Below, one piece after another: positions 39,827 to 49,021 of a stretch of 64,000 nt of DNA; position 1 is the first letter of the stretch; the number at the start of each line of letters is the position of its first letter. A program made the translations under genes and the position numbers. Where the stretch lies: positions 52,413 to 116,412 of the forward strand of contig NZ_JARXWE010000005.1 in the NCBI RefSeq assembly GCF_029893235.1, written 5' to 3'. The notes below the pieces were generated by a model that had not been told where the DNA came from, did not search any database, and saw nothing but the letters and a program-made list of their open reading frames with translations. This DNA is from Dysgonomonas sp. PH5-45. GTDB taxonomy: Bacteria > Bacteroidota > Bacteroidia > Bacteroidales > Dysgonomonadaceae.

Positions 39827-41845
39827 TTAAAATTCCACAACCAATGATATCCGGTAATTACGCTTTGGCATCGGATAATTTATAACTACCTCATAGTCCT
39901 GACTCAACAGATTGTTTACCTCGAACGTAGCTTTAAAATTCATATTATTAATTTTAAAGGGCTTTATCAATGATAAATCGTGCGTGTACCAAGGCTGAAG
40001 ATAATTTGGGAGAATATTATCTCTAAAAGCATATCGTTCACCGGTATAGATAAAACTATAATTCAACATCCAGTCTTTATAAGTTGCCGAGGCTATTACC
40101 GTGCCACTATGCCATGGAATATAAGGAATCTGGTCTTTATAGTATGTCTTACCTTTACTCGAAAAGTCCTGTGATTTTTGGTACGTATACTGAAGTTTTG
40201 TGGTAAACTGTATTTCGTCTATGTTGAAAGCCGTTCCCACAGATACATCTATACCTCTGATTTTTACATGATCCAGATTATAAGTTTCCCATCTAAATTG
40301 TGGAGGTTTGGGTGTTGCTATAATTTTATCATCAACCTCATTGTAATATACATTAACCTGTGCATCAATATTTTTGAATACAGAGTGTTTTAATGACTTC
40401 ACGTATTTGAGTGCTGCATTATATTGTGTTGTATATTCCGGCCGGATATCGGCACTTACTACCTCCACATAATATAGCTCATTGAATGTAGCCACACGGA
40501 AGGCTTTTTTATAAAAAACATTTAGCTTGAGGTCTTCATTAGCAAGTAATTTATATGAAGCAAAAACAGCAGGGGCAAAGACTTTTTCATCATCGTGGGC
40601 GGTATATCTTTTTACCGTTTCATGAACAAATACTCCTAAGGCACTGGCTTGTATCTTTAGCCTGTTTAAATCGAGTGATGTTGCTAAAGACACCCAATGT
40701 GAATATCTTGTAGGGTGAGAAAATGTATTATATGCTTGTTTTTCAAATTCTGCATCAAGTTTATTCCACTGAAAATCGTAAGAAAAAGAAACATCCCAAA
40801 AGCGGGTTATAGGAAAGAGGTTGGCACTGGATATATAAAACTCTTTCTGGCGGAATTTATTACTAACCTGAAGAGCTTTTTCATCGACAAGATTCTCAAA
40901 GTGAGTGTAATCGCTCGCATATTTCACATTCAGTAAAGTGCTCCAACGAGAGCTAATTTCCTTTTTAAAACTTCCTTGCATAAACGAATTTATATCGCGC
41001 ATCTGCTCTCCACGCCACCAATCACCGTTAATAATAGGACCCGGAACGCCTCTGTCTGAGCTATAATTATAAGCATGAATATTCCACGATCCACCGGGCA
41101 ACGATCCATACAAAAAGGCCTCTAAACGCGATGCATTTATTCTGCCATTCTGCCGAGTTCCGGTGGTATCATAAGCTACCTCATTCGAATTAAAAAAAGT
41201 CCTCTTATAATGTACCTTGTACTTTCCGCTCGAACTGAGCCACTCGCCGTTGAACGACATACTTACATTATCGCTTATTTTATGTTCAAGCAAGAGAGAT
41301 GGGTTTATCAAATCGAACGAGCCACCCTTAACGCTGGTTTTTATATTGGTTTCCTTACCATCTATGAAACGTGGACGGCGGGAAGTTATATAGACACTGC
41401 TTGCGGAGCTAAAATCGCGAGCCGACTGAAAAACCTGACTTTTTTGCCCGTTATAAAGCGAAATTTCATCAATGTTATCCATCGAAAATTTGCCTAAGTC
41501 TACCTGCCCGTTCTGGGCATTACCAAGTTGGATACCATTGTAGAAAACACCAACCTGATTAGTACCCATACTACGGATATCAATAGTTTTGAGCCCACCA
41601 ACACCACCATAATCTTTGAGCTGCACTCCCGAAAAGAACCTGATTGCATCTGCTACCGAAAAAACATTCAGTTTTTCAATTTCTTTTCCCGACAATTTCT
41701 GCGGAGCTATTACCTCCCGATCCTGTACCCTACCCGTTATCACAACACCATCCAAGACCTGCATGCTGTCCAAACTACTTTGTGCAAATAAATTTGTACA
41801 GAAAACACACAATAAAAAAACTAAATACGTTTTTCGATAAGACAT
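39827..41845 (-). CDS. btuB: TonB-dependent cobalamin receptor BtuB-like
   Basis: A 672-residue outer-membrane receptor. The signal peptide is MSYRKTYLVFLLCVFCTNLFAQ. The TonB box region is near SMQVLDGVVITG, and the plug is about 30-150 (VADAIRFFSGVQLKDYGGVG, IDIRSMGTNQVGVFYNGIQLGN). A ~500-residue barrel ends in the C-terminal aromatic strand NYRISLVVEF. There is no CarboxypepD_reg extension, so it is a classical receptor rather than a SusC type. Substrate assignment to corrinoids comes from the cobalamin riboswitch directly upstream. No btuCDF or cob genes are seen in the window. Confidence 0.88.
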   Translation of the reverse strand: MSYRKTYLVFLLCVFCTNLFAQSSLDSMQVLDGVVITGRVQDREVIAPQKLSGKEIEKLNVFSVADAIRFFSGVQLKDYGGVGGLKTIDIRSMGTNQVGVFYNGIQLGNAQNGQVDLGKFSMDNIDEISLYNGQKSQVFQSARDFSSASSVYITSRRPRFIDGKETNIKTSVKGGSFDLINPSLLLEHKISDNVSMSFNGEWLSSSGKYKVHYKRTFFNSNEVAYDTTGTRQNGRINASRLEAFLYGSLPGGSWNIHAYNYSSDRGVPGPIINGDWWRGEQMRDINSFMQGSFKKEISSRWSTLLNVKYASDYTHFENLVDEKALQVSNKFRQKEFYISSANLFPITRFWDVSFSYDFQWNKLDAEFEKQAYNTFSHPTRYSHWVSLATSLDLNRLKIQASALGVFVHETVKRYTAHDDEKVFAPAVFASYKLLANEDLKLNVFYKKAFRVATFNELYYVEVVSADIRPEYTTQYNAALKYVKSLKHSVFKNIDAQVNVYYNEVDDKIIATPKPPQFRWETYNLDHVKIRGIDVSVGTAFNIDEIQFTTKLQYTYQKSQDFSSKGKTYYKDQIPYIPWHSGTVIASATYKDWMLNYSFIYTGERYAFRDNILPNYLQPWYTHDLSLIKPFKINNMNFKATFEVNNLLSQDYEVVINYPMPKRNYRISLVVEF

Positions 41846-42079
41846 AAAAAAAACCGTTTAAAGAATTTTTAAACAGCTTTCGTCCGGAATAAAATATTAT
41901 TTACACCTCTCCACACATTATTCACAACCGAAACAGGTAAAACCAGTTTCCGTTTACAAATAAACTGCAATTCGACTGTAAATAGAAAAACATTTGGGAT
42001 AAACCATGCGGATAGTAAAAACGACCTCCTGCCCTGATTTGTCTCAAGCTCTATTCCACGAAAGCTTTTAACTTAAAAA
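41846..42079 (-). other. leader between riboswitch and btuB start
   Basis: About 230 nt of untranslated leader with no ORF. It should contain the expression platform (anti-sequestering or terminator structure). I could not identify a clear U-tract terminator, which favours translational control. Confidence 0.4.
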
Positions 42080-42260
42080 ATCTTGGCAGGTTTTCTGACT
42101 TACTTCTCTTTGAATCTACCTTCCCATTCCTTATTTGAAACAGTGGTTTGAGTACCGACTCAAAGACTTTGATGAAGCTTACAGCAGCGGGTCTGTTCAG
42201 GACTTTCACCTGATTCCCTTTTCAGCAATATTCGCAGAATGCGAGCATCGCCACCAAAAT
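42080..42260 (-). promoter_or_regulatory. cobalamin (adenosylcobalamin) riboswitch upstream of btuB
   Basis: On the minus strand the leader carries the classic core: AAAAGGGAATCAGGTGAAAG, CCTGAACAGACCCGCTGCTG, then TAAGCTTC, an AACCACTG segment, GGAATGGGAAGGT and a final AGAAAACCTGCCAAGA. These match the conserved B12-riboswitch helices. It lies between the promoter at 42266-42297 and the btuB ATG at 41845, leaving about 230 nt of AT-rich expression platform. Binding of cobalamin is expected to lower expression of the whole five-gene operon. Exact ends are approximate. Confidence 0.93.
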
Positions 42261-42265
42261 CGGTG

Positions 42266-42297
42266 CAAATGTAACGAACAACTTAGATATATCCAAA
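42266..42297 (-). promoter_or_regulatory. promoter of the B12 uptake operon (TTTG-20-TACATTTG)
   Basis: On the minus strand TTTG (42294-42297) and TACATTTG (42266-42273) are 20 nt apart, an excellent -33/-7 pair. The start would be near 42260, just upstream of the first riboswitch helix, which supports both calls. Confidence 0.75.
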
Positions 42298-42406
42298 CAA
42301 TTTCGGATCTATAATTTTATTTTGAGCCTCAGATGTTACAACTATTTCACCTTGAAGCATTTCAACAAAGAGCAGTAGTGTAAAGAAAATAAATATCCAG
42401 ATATCT

Positions 42407-44371
42407 TTAGTCTAAAATAACAGCTTTAGACTTATCCTTGTCTAACTTAGCAAAATAAGAGTTTTTGCTTACAAACTCAGGTACTAACTCCTTCATTTCA
42501 ACAACTGTTTCTTCTATTTCAACTTGTCTCGACAAAAGAATCATTTTTTCTATTTGTGGTAAAATATCGTCATAGCTATATTCACGAACCTTAGCTATAA
42601 GAATTTTTTCGTGTTCGGTTGGTATAACCGTTTCCGAGTCGTTTAATAACTCTTCATACAGCTTCTCTCCGGGACGTAATCCTGTTACCTTTATATCAAT
42701 ATCCCGTCCTAAACGAAGCCCTGCCAACTCGATCATTCTTTTTGCCAAATCCATAATTTTGACAGGCTCGCCCATGTCAAATACATATATATGACCTGTT
42801 TTACCTATGGCAGATGCCTCAAGCACCAAACGGCAAGCTTCGGGGATGGTCATGAAATATCGGGTAATATTTTCGTCTGTAACAGTAAGAGGTCCTCCGC
42901 TTTCTATTTGGCGTTTAAACAACGGTATAACTGAACCATTGCTACCCAAAACATTGCCGAAACGAGTGGTAACCAACTTCATATTTTTCTGTTTAACATC
43001 CTCGCGTGCAGCTAATGTTTGTATATATATTTCAGCAATACGTTTAGAAGCCCCCATTATATTTGTAGGATTCACAGCTTTATCGGTCGAAATCATAATA
43101 AACATTTCCACAGCATTTTTCACGGCAAAATCCGCAACAAGTTTTGTTCCATAAACATTTGTCATAATGGCTTCGCACGGATTGTTTTCCATCATTGGCA
43201 CATGTTTATATGCTGCTGCATGATAAATAATATCGGGCTTGTTACGAGTGAAGACCATATCCAGACGTTCGGAATTTCTGACATCACCAATAACAGCTTT
43301 AAAATTCAAATTGGGGAAACGGGCTTTTAGTTCTAAATCAAGATCATTAAGCGGAGTTTCAGCGATGTCGAAACACACAACCAATTTCGGATCAAACTTT
43401 GCTACCTGCCTAACGATTTCGCTACCAATAGAACCTGCTGCACCTGTAACAAGAACAGTTTTGCCCTTAATAGAACTGCTTATCAAATCCATGCTTATAT
43501 CAATCTCTTCTCTGCCCAACAAATCTTCTATCTGTACAGACCTGATTTGTTTATAAATAGGCTCACCCACCGATTCGGCAGCTTCATACTGTGGAACAAC
43601 ATAAGGCTTTATCTTTATAGCCAAAAGATTATCTACCAATCCTTTATTATCGAGTAGCGCTTTTTCGTTAGGAAAAAGTACAGACTTGGTCTTATACTTC
43701 AGCAACTTTAGTAAGTTTTTAGAATCAATATATATAATAGGACAGTTAAGCACCTTCTTGGTATTGGCTTCGAAATTAGTGGAAATAAAACCAGCTATTC
43801 GGTACTTACCATTCGACATCTTTATTGTTTGAGCCAAAGAAACACTTTCGGGCGATATTCCAAAAATAAAGATTGAGACATTCCTCGGACCTAATTCCTG
43901 AGCGTAGTGCGAATATATAAAAACTATAAGAAACCTAAAACCGACTAATGTTACAGAAGATATGAGAAATGAAGCCGTACAATAAGCAACCGTTATGCTA
44001 CCCGAAACGTCACCCAATCCCCAATAAATAGAAACAAATATAAGAATGTGCGAAACCACCAAAGAAAAAAGTAGCTTTTGGATTTCATAGATTGTTGAGT
44101 ACCTTATTATTCCATTAAATGTTTTGAATGCAATGAAGCTAATAGCACTGGCTATAACAGAAATAGCTGCACACCATTGAATTTCAGGCAAAAATACACG
44201 CAGATTGGTATAAAACAACAAAACTAAAGCATAAGCCCCGATTGAGGAACATAATACAGTAACCAAATCAATAAATAAGATAAGTCGCTTACTAAGAAAC
44301 TTATTCTTAAAGAACATTTTTATAAATTGCCTATACATTGCTCTGAATATTAAACGAAATACATACACCAA
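42407..44371 (-). CDS. CapD/WbpM-type nucleoside-diphosphate-sugar epimerase/dehydratase (polysaccharide)
   Basis: A 654-residue membrane enzyme with four N-terminal membrane helices (about 28-150), a degenerate Rossmann segment (about 165-290) and a catalytic extended-SDR domain. That domain has the cofactor motif VLVTGAAGSIGSEIV (near 310), the KHVPMMENNPCEAI block, STDKAVNPTNIMGASKRIAE with the S-M-K type triad of 4,6-dehydratases/5-epimerases, and LRPGEKLYEELL near the end. It modifies UDP-GlcNAc-like sugars for capsule or O-antigen. Alternative starts at residues 12 and 19. It ends the surface-polysaccharide gene group, 166 nt after rfbB. Confidence 0.88.
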   Translation of the reverse strand: MVYVFRLIFRAMYRQFIKMFFKNKFLSKRLILFIDLVTVLCSSIGAYALVLLFYTNLRVFLPEIQWCAAISVIASAISFIAFKTFNGIIRYSTIYEIQKLLFSLVVSHILIFVSIYWGLGDVSGSITVAYCTASFLISSVTLVGFRFLIVFIYSHYAQELGPRNVSIFIFGISPESVSLAQTIKMSNGKYRIAGFISTNFEANTKKVLNCPIIYIDSKNLLKLLKYKTKSVLFPNEKALLDNKGLVDNLLAIKIKPYVVPQYEAAESVGEPIYKQIRSVQIEDLLGREEIDISMDLISSSIKGKTVLVTGAAGSIGSEIVRQVAKFDPKLVVCFDIAETPLNDLDLELKARFPNLNFKAVIGDVRNSERLDMVFTRNKPDIIYHAAAYKHVPMMENNPCEAIMTNVYGTKLVADFAVKNAVEMFIMISTDKAVNPTNIMGASKRIAEIYIQTLAAREDVKQKNMKLVTTRFGNVLGSNGSVIPLFKRQIESGGPLTVTDENITRYFMTIPEACRLVLEASAIGKTGHIYVFDMGEPVKIMDLAKRMIELAGLRLGRDIDIKVTGLRPGEKLYEELLNDSETVIPTEHEKILIAKVREYSYDDILPQIEKMILLSRQVEIEETVVEMKELVPEFVSKNSYFAKLDKDKSKAVILD

Positions 44372-44537
44372 AATTTGACAAAAGTCAATACTTACTTTTC
44401 CTCAAAAATATTGCCCTTGTTCTCCTTGCAAAGAAAATGAAATTATGTAAAAAATACAAGGAATAAATCTTTTATTTATCCCGTAATACTGCCTTTCACG
44501 TATTAGTATGTATAATCAATCTAAATAACGTCTCTAT

Positions 44538-45590
44538 TTATTTGTACATTTTAGCATAATATTTCTCATATTCGCCACTTGTAACCTGATCCAACCATTC
44601 TTCATTATCCAGATACCACTTCACAGTTTTTTCAATGCCTTCTTCAAACTGCAGGCTTGGCTCCCACCCCAGTTCATTCTTTAGTTTTGAGGAATCTATC
44701 GCATAGCGCAAATCGTGCCCCGCACGATCTTGAACATAGGTTATCAGTTTTTCAGACTCACCTTCAGAACGCCCAAGCATACGGTCTACGGTTTTTATCA
44801 AGACCTTAATTAAGTCAATATTCCGCCATTCGTTAAAACCTCCTATATTGTAAGTCTCCGCAATTTTTCCCTGATGGAAAATAACGTCAATAGCCCGTGC
44901 ATGATCTACTACATACAGCCAATCGCGGACATTTTCGCCTTTGCCATATACAGGTAAAGGCTTATTATTCCTTATATTATTTATAAATAAAGGTATTAAT
45001 TTTTCCGGGAATTGATAAGGTCCGTAATTATTTGAGCAGTTTGTTACCAGTGTAGGCATTCCGAATGTATCATGGAAAGCCCGTACAAAATGATCGCTCG
45101 ATGCTTTTGATGCGGAATACGGCGAATGCGGATCATATTTTGTTGTTTCTACAAAATAAGTCCCATCGTTTTCTAATGCTCCATAAACCTCATCGGTTGA
45201 AATATGATAAAATAGTTTATTGTCCCAGTTTCCAGCCCAATAATGTTTTGCAGCCTGAAGCAACGACAATGTACCCATTACATTGGTTTGTGCAAAAGTA
45301 AAAGGGTCTTTAATAGAACGATCCACATGACTTTCCGCCGCAAGGTGAATAACTCCGTTTATCTCATACTTTTTAAATATATCAAGCATCAAGTTAAAAT
45401 CGCAAATATCGGCCTTTATAAATGTGTAATTAGGCATTTTTTCGATATCACTCAAGTTTGCCAAATTTCCGGCATACGTGAGTTTATCTAAATTAATGAT
45501 ATTATAATCAGGATATTTGTTTACAAACAAACGGACAACATGCGACCCGATAAAACCTGCGCCACCGGTAATCAATATATTTTTTTTCAT
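44538..45590 (-). CDS. rfbB: dTDP-glucose 4,6-dehydratase
   Basis: A 350-residue SDR enzyme that makes dTDP-4-keto-6-deoxyglucose. ILITGGAGFIGSHVVRLF opens the NAD site; LTYAGNLANLSDI, AESHVDRSI, STDEVYGALE and YSASKASSDHFVRAF (Tyr-x-x-x-Lys) with NNYGPYQFPEKLIPL are RmlB signatures. The usual partners rfbA/C/D are not in the window, so the product may feed another 6-deoxysugar. It follows wzc by 51 nt on the same strand. Confidence 0.95.
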   Translation of the reverse strand: MKKNILITGGAGFIGSHVVRLFVNKYPDYNIINLDKLTYAGNLANLSDIEKMPNYTFIKADICDFNLMLDIFKKYEINGVIHLAAESHVDRSIKDPFTFAQTNVMGTLSLLQAAKHYWAGNWDNKLFYHISTDEVYGALENDGTYFVETTKYDPHSPYSASKASSDHFVRAFHDTFGMPTLVTNCSNNYGPYQFPEKLIPLFINNIRNNKPLPVYGKGENVRDWLYVVDHARAIDVIFHQGKIAETYNIGGFNEWRNIDLIKVLIKTVDRMLGRSEGESEKLITYVQDRAGHDLRYAIDSSKLKNELGWEPSLQFEEGIEKTVKWYLDNEEWLDQVTSGEYEKYYAKMYK

Positions 45591-45641
45591 AGTTTATTTT
45601 TTCATTTAAAAGTTTAGGCCTAAATACATATATTCTTTATA

Positions 45642-48035
45642 CTACTCTTCTTTTGAGCTTTTCTTAGCATAGCCATATGTTTGTCCATAGCCATATTTGT
45701 AATTATCGGTTTTTGTACTCGATGCATTAAGGACAAGATACATCCGGTTCAAGCGTTTTTCTTCGTATTGAGTATTGATAAACGAAACAGCCGATTTATG
45801 GGTATATCTTTCGCGCGTAACATAAAGAGTAAAGTCAGGGTATTTACCCAATATATATGTATCGGATATTATTCCTACCGGAGCAGAGTCTATAATAATG
45901 ATATCATAGATACTTCTTGCTTCTTTCAAGAAATCCGTTAAAATAGGTTTCTTCAATAGTTCATTCGGGTTTGGAGGAATTGTTCCCGCTTGCAATACAT
46001 CCAAATTAGGGCTTTCTGTAATTGGGTTCGCCAATAGTGGTTTCCAATCACTTACGCCTCCTGCTCCTGATAGGTAGTCGGTCAGCCCATATCCCTTTTT
46101 CATATTGAAAGTATTGGCTATTTGAGGATTACGAACATCCATCCCAACAAGTAGCACTTTCTTTTCGCTTAATGCAAAAGAACACGCAAGATTGACTGCC
46201 ACAAATGTTTTACCCTCGCCCGCTATGGTGGATGTAACAAGAATAATTTTTCGCGAATCATCCTCCATCATAAACTCAATGTTGTTTCGCAAACTTCTGA
46301 ACAACTCGGTATTTGATGTACTCGAATTTTTATGGACAACAACCGCATCAGGCTCATCACTTTCTTGTATTTGACCAATAACAGGTACGATAGACAGTTT
46401 TTCTAACTCATCGCGGTTTCCTATCCGTATATTCAATAACTCTTTAAGATATATGTAAGCCACAAATATGACCAAACCAATAATAAATGAGGCTAACAGA
46501 ATGATGTTTGTTTTTGGAGCTACAGCACCACCCGACCGTGGAGCTATTACTACTTTTGCCTTTTCGGTAGCCGCCGCAACGGTTATATTAGTCTCTAATC
46601 CTTTCTGCAACAGGAATAAATAGAGGCTTTCTTGTATCTGTTGCTGTCTGGTTTTTTCAAGCAACCCTCTTTCTTGCATAGGTAAGGCAAGAAGCTTAGA
46701 GGCTGTAGATCCTATTTCTTGGTCAATGTTCCGAAGGGTAATCTGCACCGATTTTCTCACATTCAATAATGAATTAAAGATACCTTCTCGCATGGAAGAC
46801 AACTCTAATTCCATTTTTTGGCGGGTTGGGTTATTTTCCGTAGCTACACTGCCTAACTTATCTTTTGCCAAAAGCGTAGAATTATATTGAGTTATCATTT
46901 CTGATAATCCCGGGTCGGTGATACCTATATTAGGAATAGTTTTATCCTTATTAGCCGGATTCAGAACAAACTTCTCTACCATGTCCAAAACACGCGATTG
47001 AGTTTCCACCTCAATTCTTTTCTGCTCATTAACACCCGATTGCTGCATATACAATTGGGTTTCGGCCGTGAGGTTGGTTATGCCCTGTGCCCTTTTGTAA
47101 TGCTCAACATTACGTTCAATGGTATCAAGTTTTGTGTATATTTCACTAAGACGTTCATTTATAAACAACGACGTATTAATAGCCGTTTTATTTTTATCTT
47201 CAATATTATCTTTATTGTACTGTTTGATAAGAGTATCAAGAATATCTTTTCCTTTTGTACTATTGTTTACAATAAGTTTTAAATTCAAAATCGAAGCTGC
47301 CTTTGTTACAGGCGAAACCGATAAGGAGCGACAAAGCCTGTCGGCCGTCGACACTGAACTTTCGACAGTCGCGTGTATTTTTTCATTTAAAAGTTCCGAG
47401 TTCTCGACATCCGAATTAGCCGTATTTATAATCAACTGTGTTTTTCCTCCAAAAACATCTATGGCAATAGGCAACGACACTCCTTTTTTACTGAAATCTT
47501 TATCCTCCCCTCCCTGTGGATATTCCGTTCCTTCAATATTATAAGATGTACCTTCTTTTTGAATATGCACTTCTATGCGTCCATTCTTTAAGAGTAAAGA
47601 ATCATTCTGCAATTTGACCAAATAGGGAGACTGATTATAGATATCAACCGTTCTAAGATTTTCTTTGATGGTATAAGTTGTCTGAATTTCCAAAAGGCGA
47701 ACAACCTGATTCATCAAATCGGGAGAAGTAAATATCGCTATTTCGTTATCAATATTATTAGTAGTGCTTAACAAGCCTAAATCTTCCAAACCCGAAAGTG
47801 AACTACCTGACCCTGATTTTTGTTTGTCTTCGATTAAAGATACCGATGATGAAACCTCATATTTCCGCGATGAAGTAAATGTGTAAACTACTCCTATCAA
47901 TAACGATACTAATACTATAACCAGACAAAGCTTCCACTGGCGTAAGTATTTAAATAGGACCTCAAGTATATTTTGGCTATCAAATACGCTCTCGTCTTGA
48001 TATGTATTTTTTCGTGAATCTTTTATTTCTTCCAT
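45642..48035 (-). CDS. Wzc-type polysaccharide co-polymerase / tyrosine autokinase
   Basis: A 797-residue inner-membrane protein. A Wzz chain-length domain with a first helix (about 35-55), periplasmic coiled coils and a second helix (about 520-540) precede a cytosolic BY-kinase domain. That domain has Walker A VTSTIAGEGKTFVAVNLA (near 605), Walker A' VLLVGMDVRNP (near 635) and Walker B DIIIIDSAPVGI (near 720). A Tyr-rich tail (NYKYGYGQTYGYAKK) provides the autophosphorylation cluster. It controls capsule polymer length and export with Wza, whose gene is 22 nt upstream. Confidence 0.92.
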   Translation of the reverse strand: MEEIKDSRKNTYQDESVFDSQNILEVLFKYLRQWKLCLVIVLVSLLIGVVYTFTSSRKYEVSSSVSLIEDKQKSGSGSSLSGLEDLGLLSTTNNIDNEIAIFTSPDLMNQVVRLLEIQTTYTIKENLRTVDIYNQSPYLVKLQNDSLLLKNGRIEVHIQKEGTSYNIEGTEYPQGGEDKDFSKKGVSLPIAIDVFGGKTQLIINTANSDVENSELLNEKIHATVESSVSTADRLCRSLSVSPVTKAASILNLKLIVNNSTKGKDILDTLIKQYNKDNIEDKNKTAINTSLFINERLSEIYTKLDTIERNVEHYKRAQGITNLTAETQLYMQQSGVNEQKRIEVETQSRVLDMVEKFVLNPANKDKTIPNIGITDPGLSEMITQYNSTLLAKDKLGSVATENNPTRQKMELELSSMREGIFNSLLNVRKSVQITLRNIDQEIGSTASKLLALPMQERGLLEKTRQQQIQESLYLFLLQKGLETNITVAAATEKAKVVIAPRSGGAVAPKTNIILLASFIIGLVIFVAYIYLKELLNIRIGNRDELEKLSIVPVIGQIQESDEPDAVVVHKNSSTSNTELFRSLRNNIEFMMEDDSRKIILVTSTIAGEGKTFVAVNLACSFALSEKKVLLVGMDVRNPQIANTFNMKKGYGLTDYLSGAGGVSDWKPLLANPITESPNLDVLQAGTIPPNPNELLKKPILTDFLKEARSIYDIIIIDSAPVGIISDTYILGKYPDFTLYVTRERYTHKSAVSFINTQYEEKRLNRMYLVLNASSTKTDNYKYGYGQTYGYAKKSSKEE

Positions 48036-48057
48036 ACTTTAAATATCACTGCTTTTT

Positions 48058-48864
48058 TTATCGGGTAATAATGCTGATAACTGAAATAAGAATAGACAAT
48101 CCCGATAAAGTTAAAGACTCTATTGTTCCCACAGCCGAATTATTTCCTTTTGTTTTGTTGGGCGACACGTATATTTTATCATTTTGTTGCAAATAATATA
48201 CATCGGTACGCAACAATATATTTTTGTCCTGTAAATTTATATTGTATGTCATCAACTCTCCATTCCCTTTTTCCCTAACCAAAAGGACATTATCTCTTTT
48301 TCCGTATATAGTCAAGTCACCAGCCATAGCCAATGCGTCAAAAAGCGTAAGAACATTATTATCAGTAGTATAAACGCCCGGCTTGGCCACTTCGCCAAGA
48401 ACGGTTACATGATAGTTTAGGAAACGTACATCAACAACCGGTTTTTCTGTCACATATTTAGGATAAATAAGGGATGTTATTTTATTTTCTATCTCCAATC
48501 GTGTCAATCCGGCCACATAAATATCCCCTATTTGCGGAAAACTGATAATTCCATTTTTGTCTACTATATAATTCTGTAGACTTCCCCCTGTTGATATTTT
48601 TGTTTCAGATACTCCGCTTGTGGTGTTGGGAATCAAAGGCATATTAAACATCGACACAGCCTCTGGACTGGATGCCGAATTAACTATTATTCTTAAAATA
48701 TCGTTTGGTTTTACTTTAGCTTCATACAGTAGAGCTGTTTCTTTAAACTGTTCGGCCGTTAAGCTCGAGGCATCCCGTAGATATGGGGTTTTTTTATATG
48801 CTGTGCATGAAAACAATAAAGAAGCCGTTATTAACAACAAAAATATTCTGACGTATTTAACCAT
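48058..48864 (-). CDS. Wza-type polysaccharide export lipoprotein
   Basis: A 268-residue outer-membrane lipoprotein; start at 48864 gives MVKYVRIFLLLITASLLFSC with a lipobox. The 39-residue longer frame lacks a signal sequence and spans the promoter. It has the polysaccharide export (PES) domain (AKVKPNDILRIIVNS, IVDKNGIISFPQIGDIYVAGL) and one SLBB domain (VTVLGEVAKPGVYTTDNNVLTLFDALAMAG). A final hydrophobic segment (TLSGLSILISVISIITR) replaces the usual C-terminal helix of Wza. It is the first gene of the capsule operon. Confidence 0.9.
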   Translation of the reverse strand: MVKYVRIFLLLITASLLFSCTAYKKTPYLRDASSLTAEQFKETALLYEAKVKPNDILRIIVNSASSPEAVSMFNMPLIPNTTSGVSETKISTGGSLQNYIVDKNGIISFPQIGDIYVAGLTRLEIENKITSLIYPKYVTEKPVVDVRFLNYHVTVLGEVAKPGVYTTDNNVLTLFDALAMAGDLTIYGKRDNVLLVREKGNGELMTYNINLQDKNILLRTDVYYLQQNDKIYVSPNKTKGNNSAVGTIESLTLSGLSILISVISIITR

Positions 48865-48951
48865 TTTTTTATTAATTCTATTTGTGTTATAATATAAACA
48901 AGAAATAAGAACTTTTGTTTTAAAATAATATATAGTCCAAAAAAGCCAAGG

Positions 48952-48981
48952 CAAAGATAACCTTTTTAAGGAATGCTGCAA
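48952..48981 (-). promoter_or_regulatory. promoter of the wza-wzc-rfbB operon (TTG-19-TATCTTTG)
   Basis: Minus-strand TTG (48979-48981) and TATCTTTG (48952-48959) are 19 nt apart. The start near 48946 gives a leader of about 82 nt. Confidence 0.7.
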
Positions 48982-49021
48982 AAATTGTGAATTGTAAAGT
49001 TACAGATAAAGTATAAATATG

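Noticed and set aside
48865..48981. 39-residue N-terminal extension of the Wza-type lipoprotein
   Set aside because: It covers the promoter and places the signal sequence and lipobox internally; the ATG at 48864 gives a normal lipoprotein.
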